Origin: Gemmatimonadales bacterium
GTDB lineage: Bacteria > Gemmatimonadota > Gemmatimonadetes > Gemmatimonadales > GWC2-71-9
Direction of reading: 5' to 3'
Assembly (NCBI GenBank): GCA_025924275.1
Contig: JAICEH010000041.1
Span: forward strand, 1-12,200
DNA length: 12,200 nt
The translations under genes were made by a program, and so were the position numbers. Below are positions 6,718 to 12,200 of the stretch, in pieces. The notes below the pieces were generated by a model. The model was not told the DNA's origin. It made no database searches and saw nothing but the letters and a program-made list of their open reading frames with translations. The stretch's first letter is position 1. Each line of letters starts with the position of its first letter.

Positions 6718-7998
6718 ATGCCTCCAGCCTTCCGCGTCCAGGGCGGTGCCCAGCTCCGCGGCACCGTCCGCCCCGCCGGCAACAAGAACGCCGCGCTCCC
6801 CATCATCGCCGCGACCCTGCTGGCCGACGGGCCGGTGGAGCTCGACAACGTCCCCCACATCCGCGACGTGCTCACCCTCCTCGACCTCATCGGCCACCTC
6901 GGGGCGCAGGTCGAGTGGCTGGGCGAGAACCGGGTCCGGGTGGATGCGCGCGCGGCCGAGGGCCGGGTGCCGGACCCCGCCCTCTGTGCCAGGATCCGGG
7001 CCTCGATCCTGCTCGCCGGCCCGCTCGTGGCCCGCTTCGGATCGGTGGTCCTGCCGCCCCCGGGCGGCGACGTGATCGGGCGCCGGCGGGTGGACACCCA
7101 TTTCCTCGCACTGGAGCGGCTCGGGGCCGAGGTGGTGGTGGGCGACCGCTACGAGGTCGTGGCCAAGCGGCTCCGCGGCGCCGACATCTTCCTCGACGAA
7201 CCGAGTGTTACCGGGACGGAGAACGCGTTGATGGCGGCGGTGAGGGCCGAGGGCACCACCGTGCTGCGGAACGCCGCGAGCGAGCCGCACGTGCAGGACC
7301 TCGCGCGGATGCTCGTCGTGCTCGGGGCCCGCATCGAGGGGATCGGGACCAACACCTACGTGATCGAGGGGGGCCACTCGCTCGGCGGGGGCGCCCACCG
7401 GATCGGCCCGGACCACATCGAGATCGCCAGCTTCATCGGCCTCGCCGCCGTCACCAACGGCGAGCTGGTGATCGAGGACGTGCGCGGGGACGACCTCCGC
7501 AGCACCCTGCTCGGCTTCGAGCGCCTGGGCATCCGTCCCCGGCTCGACGGCACCCGCCTGCTGGTGGACGCCGACCAGGAGCGCCGCATCCGGCCGGACC
7601 TCGGCGGCCACGTGCCCAAGCTCGAGGACGGCCCCTGGCCCGCGTTCCCGGCGGACGCGATGTCCATCGCCATCGTGGCCGCCACCCAGTGCGAGGGGAT
7701 GGTGCTCGTCTTCGAGAAGATGTTCGAGTCCCGGCTCTTCTTCGTCGACAAGCTGATCGGGATGGGCGCCCGGATCGTCCTCTGCGACCCGCACCGGGCC
7801 GTCATCAACGGGCCCTCCCGGCTTCGCGGCGGCACCGTCGAGTCGCCCGACATCCGCGCCGGCATGGCGATGCTCCTCGCCGCCCTCGCCGCGGAGGGGA
7901 CGAGCACGATCCACAACGTGGGCCAGATCGAGCGGGGCTACGAGAAGATCGACGAGCGGCTCCGCGCGCTCGGGGCCTCGATCGAACGGCTCGACTAG
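6718..7998 (+). CDS. murA: UDP-N-acetylglucosamine 1-carboxyvinyltransferase (MurA), Asp-type active site
   Basis: This is the first committed enzyme of peptidoglycan precursor synthesis, transferring enolpyruvate from PEP to UDP-GlcNAc in the cytoplasm. It has 426 residues, close to the usual 419. Visible motifs include the N-terminal K23-N24 in AGNKNAALPI, an IRASILLAGPLVAR helix, the active loop PPPGGDVIGRRRVDTH, D313 in FPADAMS (equivalent to the catalytic Asp305 of E. coli) and R406 in IERGYEKI. The loop position that is catalytic Cys115 in E. coli is Asp118 here. The FPADAMS and FEKMFESRLFFVDKLIGMGA segments differ from enterobacterial MurA and suggest a distinct subfamily. ATG 6718 starts at the conserved beginning; no Shine-Dalgarno sequence is apparent. 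pgeF begins one base after its stop. Confidence 0.95.
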   Translation: MPPAFRVQGGAQLRGTVRPAGNKNAALPIIAATLLADGPVELDNVPHIRDVLTLLDLIGHLGAQVEWLGENRVRVDARAAEGRVPDPALCARIRASILLAGPLVARFGSVVLPPPGGDVIGRRRVDTHFLALERLGAEVVVGDRYEVVAKRLRGADIFLDEPSVTGTENALMAAVRAEGTTVLRNAASEPHVQDLARMLVVLGARIEGIGTNTYVIEGGHSLGGGAHRIGPDHIEIASFIGLAAVTNGELVIEDVRGDDLRSTLLGFERLGIRPRLDGTRLLVDADQERRIRPDLGGHVPKLEDGPWPAFPADAMSIAIVAATQCEGMVLVFEKMFESRLFFVDKLIGMGARIVLCDPHRAVINGPSRLRGGTVESPDIRAGMAMLLAALAAEGTSTIHNVGQIERGYEKIDERLRALGASIERLD

Positions 7999-7999
7999 C

Positions 8000-8800
8000 G
8001 TGACGGGTTCCGCAGCGGCCGCCGGCGCCCCGGCGGTCCGCGAGTCGCCGGTGGCGGGCCCGGTGCCCCGGCTCGAGGTGCCGGAGTGGCGGGACCGCTT
8101 CGGCCTGGAGGCCGGCATCACCTGGCGGGGGACGGCACCCGGCGGCTTCGACCTGGGACTCGCCACGGCGGAGCCGGTGGGCGACGTGATGGCGCGGTGG
8201 GGCGCCCTCCGCGCCGCGACGCCCGGCTTCGCCGCCACCGTCCTTGGCCGGCAGGTTCACGGCACCGAGGTGCGGTGGCACGCCGATCCCGCCGGTTGGG
8301 TGCTCCTCGACGGGGTGGACGGGCACGCCACCGACCGCCCCGGGGTCCTCCTGGCCGTCACCCTGGCCGACTGCACCCCGGTCTATCTCGCGGCGCCCGC
8401 CCGCGGCGCCATTGCCCTCCTGCACGCCGGGTGGCGGGGGACGGCCGCGGGGATCCTGGCCCGAGGTGTCGCCCTGCTCCACGGACGGACCGGCGCCCGG
8501 CCGGAGGAGATCCACGCCCACCTCGGGGTCGCCATCTGCGGGGCGTGCTACGAGGTCGGCAGGGAGGTGGTCGAGGCCTTCGGCGAGCAGGCCGCTGGCC
8601 AGGGTCCGTGGCGGCTCGACGTGCGGGAGCGGCTGGCCGGCCAGGCCCGGGCCCTCGGCCTGGCCGAGGTCAGCCGGTCCGCGTGGTGCTCCGCCCACGA
8701 CCGGGACCGGTTCTACAGCCACCGGGCCAGCCGTGGCGCGGATGGGCGGATGGTGGCCTACCTGGGCCGGCCGGTTGACTCCCCCGGAGCGGGCCGCTAG
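8000..8800 (+). CDS. pgeF: Peptidoglycan editing factor PgeF (YfiH/laccase-domain family)
   Basis: The protein has 266 residues. Members of this family are purine nucleoside/deaminase-like Cu/Zn proteins; in E. coli, PgeF limits misincorporation of L-Ser in place of L-Ala in the peptidoglycan stem peptide. The metal-site residues are visible: H87 in RQVHGTE, C125 in TLADCTP and H142 in LHAGWRGT. Other family features are the ICGACYEVG motif (179-187) and the WCSAHDRDRFYSHRA segment (229-243). About 25 extra N-terminal residues, rich in Ala/Pro, precede the first conserved stretch, so a later start is possible; GTG 8000 is kept because it lies one base after the murA stop. The pairing with murA gives a precursor-synthesis and editing unit. 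Its stop codon is embedded in the -10 of the rimP promoter. Confidence 0.92.
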   Translation: MTGSAAAAGAPAVRESPVAGPVPRLEVPEWRDRFGLEAGITWRGTAPGGFDLGLATAEPVGDVMARWGALRAATPGFAATVLGRQVHGTEVRWHADPAGWVLLDGVDGHATDRPGVLLAVTLADCTPVYLAAPARGAIALLHAGWRGTAAGILARGVALLHGRTGARPEEIHAHLGVAICGACYEVGREVVEAFGEQAAGQGPWRLDVRERLAGQARALGLAEVSRSAWCSAHDRDRFYSHRASRGADGRMVAYLGRPVDSPGAGR

Positions 8801-8803
8801 AAT
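8775..8803 (+). promoter_or_regulatory. Strong sigma70-type promoter for rimP-nusA operon, overlapping pgeF stop
   Basis: TTGACT (8775-8780) and TAGAAT (8798-8803) are separated by exactly 17 nt, and each hexamer matches consensus at 5 of 6 positions. It is the best promoter-like sequence in the window. The TAG of the -10 is the pgeF stop codon. Transcription would start near 8810, leaving a leader of about 80 nt before rimP that contains the terminator hairpin. Confidence 0.7.
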
Positions 8804-8811
8804 TTGGGCTT

Positions 8812-8848
8812 GGGCGGTTACCACCCGTCCGGCAGTGCGGTGGCCGAC
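8812..8848 (+). promoter_or_regulatory. Leader segment with two small potential hairpins upstream of the attenuator
   Basis: The leader can fold GGGCGG with CCACCC (8812-8826, one C-A mismatch, 3-nt loop). It can also fold GTCCGGC (8827-8833) with GCCGAC (8843-8848), giving six pairs with one bulged C. I could not find a convincing antiterminator pairing with the terminator arm by eye. The structures are modest and may be coincidental in GC-rich RNA. Confidence 0.3.
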
Positions 8849-8849
8849 G

Positions 8850-8878
8850 ATGTGGGGGAGTTCCCCCACATTTTTTTT
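8850..8878 (+). terminator. Intrinsic terminator / likely attenuator in the rimP leader
   Basis: A perfect inverted repeat pairs 8850-8858 with 8863-8871 around a 4-nt loop and is followed by eight T residues (8871-8878), a textbook Rho-independent terminator. It would end the murA-pgeF transcript. It also lies downstream of the rimP promoter and only 11 nt before the rimP ATG, so there is no room for a conventional promoter between it and rimP. All rimP-nusA-infB transcription therefore seems to pass through it. Confidence 0.9.
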
Positions 8879-8889
8879 CGGGTCTTCCG

Positions 8890-9375
8890 ATGATCGCCGA
8901 TCCCCTGCTCGATCCGATCCGCCGGCTCCTCTCCGAGCTCGGCTACGAGCTGGTGGACCTCCGGCGCGGCGGCACCCCGGCCAGGCCGGTGCTGCGGGTC
9001 CGCCTCGACCTCCCCCACAGCGAGCCCGGCCGGCAGGTGTCGGCCGACGACTGCGTGCGGGCGAGCCGGGCGCTCGAGCGGTGGCTCGAGGGGCCAGGCG
9101 GCCTTGGCCAGCGCTACGTGCTCGAGGTGTCCTCGCCGGGCATCGAGCGGCCGGTCGTCTTCCCGGAGCACTGGCGGCGGTATGCGGGGCGGGAGGTGCG
9201 ACTCCGCAGCACGGCGCTCCCGGGCCGGCCGGTGGCCCGGATCGTGGCGGTCCCGGACGAGGAGCACGTGGCCCTTGCCCTGGGCGACGGGCGCCAGGTG
9301 ACGGTCCCGCTGGCGGACATTCGTGAGGCCACCCTGGTGGTGGACTGGGCGACCATAGGCAAACGGCAGGTGTGA
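8890..9375 (+). CDS. rimP: Ribosome maturation factor RimP
   Basis: The protein has 161 residues and acts in maturation of the 30S ribosomal subunit. The N-terminal alpha/beta domain (about 1-85) contains LGYELVDLRRGG and VLRVRLD and ends in the hallmark YVLEVSSPGIERPV (76-89). The C-terminal SH3-like beta-barrel (about 92-152) contains GREVRLRS, VALALGDGRQVTVPLADI and REATLVVDW. Length and order are typical. ATG 8890 sits 11 nt after the T-run of the attenuator; the Shine-Dalgarno sequence is poor (only GGG near -9), so translation initiation may be weak or assisted by structure. It is the first gene of the rimP-nusA-L7Ae-infB operon; the nusA start codon follows two bases after its stop. 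Confidence 0.94.
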   Translation: MIADPLLDPIRRLLSELGYELVDLRRGGTPARPVLRVRLDLPHSEPGRQVSADDCVRASRALERWLEGPGGLGQRYVLEVSSPGIERPVVFPEHWRRYAGREVRLRSTALPGRPVARIVAVPDEEHVALALGDGRQVTVPLADIREATLVVDWATIGKRQV

Positions 9376-9377
9376 CG

Positions 9378-10691
9378 ATGGCGGGTTCGGCTGAGCTGTT
9401 GACCGCGTTTCGCGAACTGACGACCACGAAGCAGCTGGAGCGGGGCGAGCTCCTCGACCTCCTCAAGGACGGCATCCAGGCCGCCCTGATGCGGAGCTAC
9501 GGCCCGAACGTGAAGTTCGAGCTCGACGTGGACGAGCTGAAGGGCACGATCCGGGTGGTACGCCTGCGCCAGGTGGCGGAGACCGTCGAGGACCCCTCCT
9601 GGCAGGTCTCCCTCGAGGAGGCGCGCTACGAGGACCCCGACTTCCAGCCCGGCGACGTGCTGGAGGAGGAGGTCCCCTTCGCCCAGTTCGGCCGGCTGGC
9701 GGTCCAGGCCGCGAAGCAGCGCATCATCCAGCGCGTGCGGGAGGGGGAGCGGAACCGGATCCGCGAGGAGTTCGGCGACCAGGTGGGCGAGCTGCTCTCC
9801 GGCGAGATCCAGCAGGTCGAGCGCGGCAAGTTCGTCATCCTCCTGCCCAAGTTCCGCGAGGCGGAGGCGATCATCCCCTACCGCGAGCAGAATCACCGCG
9901 AGCACTTCCACCAGGGCGACACCATCCGCGCGGTCCTGAAGAAGCTGGAGGAGACGCCCAAGGGGCCCCGGCTGATCCTCTCCCGGGCCGATCCGGGCTT
10001 CGTGAAGGCGCTCTTCCGGCTGGAGGTGCCCGAGATCCAGCAGGGCATCGTCGAGATCCGCGGCATCGCGCGCGAGACCGGGAGCCGCACCAAGGTGGCG
10101 GTCATCTCGCGCGACGACGCCATCGACCCGGTCGGCGCCTGCGTGGGCCTCAAGGGCTCGCGGGTGCAGGCGGTGGTGAACGAACTGGGCGGGGAGCGGA
10201 TCGACATCGTGCCCTGGTCGCCCGATCCGGAACGCTTCGCGCGCCTGGCGCTGGCGCCCGCGCGGGTCGCGAAGGTGTTCTCCGACCCCGACTCGAAGAC
10301 CATCCAGGCCATCGTCGACGAGGACCAGCTGTCGCTGGCCATCGGGCGCAACGGCCAGAACGTGCGGCTGGCCTCGGAGCTCACCGGCTGGAAGATCGAC
10401 CTGTACTCCAGCCGTGAGTGGCTGGAGCGCGGCGGCGAGGGCCCGCTGTTCGCGCCGCTGCCGCCGGAGGAGGAGGCCGCCACCCACGTGCCCCTCAGCG
10501 AGCTCCAAGGTCTCTCCCCCGAGCTCGTCGCCCTGCTCGAGGGCGCCGGCTTCCGGCACCTCAACGAGATCCTCGACTTCGAGCGGGAGGACGTCCTCCG
10601 CGTCCCCGGGATGACCGAGGCGCTCGCCGGCGAGCTCGAGGCCGTCCTGGCCGAACTGATGGAGGAGGGCGGGGAGGAGGCCGGCGGCTGA
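9378..10691 (+). CDS. nusA: Transcription termination/antitermination factor NusA
   Basis: NusA binds RNA polymerase and nascent RNA, promotes pausing and intrinsic termination, and takes part in rRNA antitermination. The 437 residues read in order as follows: N-terminal RNAP-binding domain (about 5-125); S1 domain (about 136-202, SGEIQQVERGKFVILL); KH1 (about 232-280) with GLKG at 257-260 (VGACVGLKGSRVQAVVNELG); KH2 (about 300-345) with GRNG at 323-326 (LAIGRNGQNVRLASELTGWK); and one C-terminal helix-hairpin-helix domain (about 372-430, LSPELVALLEGAGF, VLRVPGMTEALAGELE). Having a single such repeat makes it shorter than E. coli NusA, which has two acidic repeats. ATG 9378 is preferred, with AGG just upstream; a GTG at 9372 overlapping the rimP stop would add only two residues. 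Its stop overlaps the next ATG by one base (TGATG). Confidence 0.97.
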   Translation: MAGSAELLTAFRELTTTKQLERGELLDLLKDGIQAALMRSYGPNVKFELDVDELKGTIRVVRLRQVAETVEDPSWQVSLEEARYEDPDFQPGDVLEEEVPFAQFGRLAVQAAKQRIIQRVREGERNRIREEFGDQVGELLSGEIQQVERGKFVILLPKFREAEAIIPYREQNHREHFHQGDTIRAVLKKLEETPKGPRLILSRADPGFVKALFRLEVPEIQQGIVEIRGIARETGSRTKVAVISRDDAIDPVGACVGLKGSRVQAVVNELGGERIDIVPWSPDPERFARLALAPARVAKVFSDPDSKTIQAIVDEDQLSLAIGRNGQNVRLASELTGWKIDLYSSREWLERGGEGPLFAPLPPEEEAATHVPLSELQGLSPELVALLEGAGFRHLNEILDFEREDVLRVPGMTEALAGELEAVLAELMEEGGEEAGG

Positions 10692-10996
10692 TGGAGCGCC
10701 TCCTGGGCCTGCTCGGCCTGGGGATGCGCGCCGGCGCGCTGGTGACGGGAGTGGACGCCGTGCGGCGGGCGCTGCAGGCGGACGAGGTGCGGTGCGTGGT
10801 GGTCGCGGCGGACGCCGGGCCCCGCGCGGCGGAGAAGGTGGTGCGGCTGGCCCGCGGGCGGGGGGTGCCCCTCGTGGCCGGGCCCGCGGCCGAGGTGCTG
10901 GGTGCCCGCCTGGGGCGCCCGGCCGTGATGGCGGTCGGTGTCCGGGACCGCGCGCTGGCCGACGGCGTGCTGCAGTCGGTTGGCCGGTCCCCCTGA
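10691..10996 (+). CDS. ylxQ: L7Ae/L30e-family small RNA-binding protein (YlxQ-like)
   Basis: This 101-residue protein of the L7Ae/L30e/Gadd45 fold binds kink-turn-like RNA and is typically found between nusA and infB. It begins LLGLLGLGMRAGALVTGVDA, the characteristic YlxQ opening. The central VRCVVVAADAGPRAAEKVVR and the closing GRPAVMAVGVRDRALADGV match the family. ATG 10691 overlaps the nusA stop by one base, so the two are translationally coupled, and infB begins 10 nt after its stop. The usual partner gene ylxR (DUF448), which often lies between nusA and this gene, is absent. The exact function in bacteria is unclear; a ribosome-associated role is inferred from the family and operon. Confidence 0.88.
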   Translation: MERLLGLLGLGMRAGALVTGVDAVRRALQADEVRCVVVAADAGPRAAEKVVRLARGRGVPLVAGPAAEVLGARLGRPAVMAVGVRDRALADGVLQSVGRSP

Positions 10997-11006
10997 GGAG
11001 GTGGAT

Positions 11007-12200
11007 GTGGGCAAGCTGAGGGTGCACGAGCTGGCGGCGGAGTTCGGCGTGGAGGTGGAGCGGCTGCTCGACCTCCTGCGCGACATGGGCGTGTTCGTCC
11101 GGAGTCACCTGTCCACCCTCGAGGCGGACCAGGTGGCGGCCGTGCGGGTGCGCTGGGAGCGCGAGAAGCGCCGCGCCGCGGAGGAACCCAAGCCGAAGCG
11201 CGGGCGGCGGAAGGTGGTGGCGGAGGCGCCGGCCCCGGCACCCGAGGCGCGGCCCGCGAAGCGGCGGCGCACTGCGGCCGAGGTGGCGGCGGCCGAGGCC
11301 GAGCAGGCCGCGGTCGAAGCAGAACGGCAGGCGGAGCTGGACGCCCTGGAACGCGAGCGGGTGCAGCTCGAGCAGCCCGAACCGGCCAAGCTCTCCCTCG
11401 AGGAGCGGGCCCGGGCGCTCTTCAAGGAGCTGCCTCCGGCCCCGCCGGAGCCGGAGGCCGCCGCGGAGGCGGTGGTGGAGCCGGCGCGGCGGCCCGCGCC
11501 CCGCCCGGTCGAGCCGGCCGGGGAGGCGCCGCCGGCCGCACCCGGCGCGCCCAAGGCGCCGTTCATCCCCCCCCGGGTGCCGCGCCCCGTGCGGGCCGGG
11601 CTGCCCAAGCCGGTCTTCTCCAGTGCGCCCGCTCCCGCCGCCCCCACCGAGCGCGGCCCGGCCCGGCCGGACGGCGGCCGACCCGCCCGTCCGGGCGAGG
11701 CCGCCCCGCCGGCGGGCGGGGACCAGGCCCGCGGCCGGCGCGGCAAGAAGGGCCGGCGCGACAAGGTGGACCAGGAGGCGGTGCAGGCCAACATCTCCCG
11801 CACCCTGCAGGGGATGAAGGGTGCCCGGCGCAGCACGCGCCGGAGCGACGAGCCCAGCTACCGCGACATCGTCGCCGGGCAGCGGGCCGAGGAGCGCGAG
11901 CGGGAGAAGACGCGCATCCGGGTCAACGAGTTCATCTCCGTCGCCGAGCTGGCCGAGCTGATGAAGGTGTCGGCCACCCAGATCGTCCAGTTCGCCTTCA
12001 AGGAGCTGGGCCTGATGGTGACGGTGAACCAGCGGCTCGACTTCGACCAGATCGAGCTGATCGCGTCCGCCTTCGGCTTCGAGGCGGTGCGGGAGGAGGA
12101 GTACACCGCGGAGGTGGAGACCACCACGGAGGCCGAGCGGGCGGAGGACCTCGCCCCGCGCCCGCCGGTGGTCACCATCATGGGTCACGTGGACCACGGC
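11007..12200 (+). CDS. infB: Translation initiation factor IF-2, N-terminal 398 residues (3' end outside window)
   Basis: IF-2 is the GTPase that delivers initiator fMet-tRNA to the 30S subunit. The start is GTG 11007, five bases after a perfect AGGAGG (10996-11001) that overlaps the stop of the preceding gene. Residues 2-50 form the first IF2_N domain (GKLRVHELAAEFGVEVERLL, then FVRSHLSTLEADQV). A long low-complexity Ala/Pro/Glu/Arg linker (about 52-285) follows, with basic patches (PKPKRGRR, RGKKGRRDK). Residues 290-360 form the second IF2_N region (VNEFISVAELAELMKVSATQ). The window stops exactly at GHVDHG (393-398), the start of the G1 nucleotide-binding motif, after PPVVTIM. The frame is intact throughout; the G domain and tRNA-binding domains lie beyond the window. 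Confidence 0.97.
   Translation, partial: MGKLRVHELAAEFGVEVERLLDLLRDMGVFVRSHLSTLEADQVAAVRVRWEREKRRAAEEPKPKRGRRKVVAEAPAPAPEARPAKRRRTAAEVAAAEAEQAAVEAERQAELDALERERVQLEQPEPAKLSLEERARALFKELPPAPPEPEAAAEAVVEPARRPAPRPVEPAGEAPPAAPGAPKAPFIPPRVPRPVRAGLPKPVFSSAPAPAAPTERGPARPDGGRPARPGEAAPPAGGDQARGRRGKKGRRDKVDQEAVQANISRTLQGMKGARRSTRRSDEPSYRDIVAGQRAEEREREKTRIRVNEFISVAELAELMKVSATQIVQFAFKELGLMVTVNQRLDFDQIELIASAFGFEAVREEEYTAEVETTTEAERAEDLAPRPPVVTIMGHVDHG

Noticed and set aside
11005..11007. ATG at 11005 as the infB start
   Set aside because: It is out of frame with the IF2_N domain; GTG 11007 is in frame and correctly spaced from AGGAGG.
9114..12197. A 1027-codon open frame on the minus strand opposite rimP-nusA-ylxQ-infB
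   Set aside because: It is fully antisense to four well-recognised genes and has a His/Leu/Arg-rich composition typical of a shadow frame.

Overview
This is a very GC-rich window, with almost every third codon position G or C. It comes from a bacterial chromosome and is packed with housekeeping and envelope genes. The gene set points to a Gram-negative soil or freshwater type bacterium, most likely Gemmatimonadota. The supporting features are a long NfeD paired with FloA, an Asp-type MurA, and pgeF directly upstream of rimP-nusA-L7Ae-infB. The phylum call is an inference from gene content and codon bias; there is no rRNA here to settle it.

Layout. (1) 1-1933: the last codons of a probable short-chain dehydrogenase on the + strand converge on a two-gene minus-strand unit. 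That unit is a PcaF/PaaJ-like thiolase followed by a glycerophosphodiester phosphodiesterase whose 3' end leaves the window. A heptamer tandem repeat forms the end of the thiolase gene and doubles as a Shine-Dalgarno-like tract for the next gene. (2) 2103-5120, + strand: a long NfeD membrane protease, FloA, and an uncharacterised one-helix membrane protein whose frame is broken by an apparent single extra base. A perfect bidirectional hairpin terminator follows. (3) 5157-6634, minus strand: a DUF948-like membrane protein, then a secreted zinc-dependent phospholipase C-family protein overlapping it by ATGA. (4) 6718-8800, + strand, divergent from (3): murA and pgeF, one base apart, for peptidoglycan precursor synthesis and editing. 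(5) 8775-12200, + strand: the rimP-nusA-L7Ae-like-infB transcription/translation operon. infB is cut at its first GTPase motif by the window end.

Three points deserve most attention. First, the rimP-nusA operon has a strong sigma70-type promoter overlapping the pgeF stop codon, and then a textbook intrinsic terminator only 11 nt before the rimP start. This is a layout for attenuation, plausibly NusA autoregulation. Second, MurA carries Asp in place of the usual catalytic Cys, which predicts intrinsic fosfomycin resistance. Third, two genes show frame or C-terminus anomalies: the third gene of the NfeD-FloA cluster and the phosphodiesterase.

No mobile element, CRISPR array, tRNA or rRNA gene was found. 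Apart from the attenuator arrangement I see no clearly new system; the window is mainly core genome.
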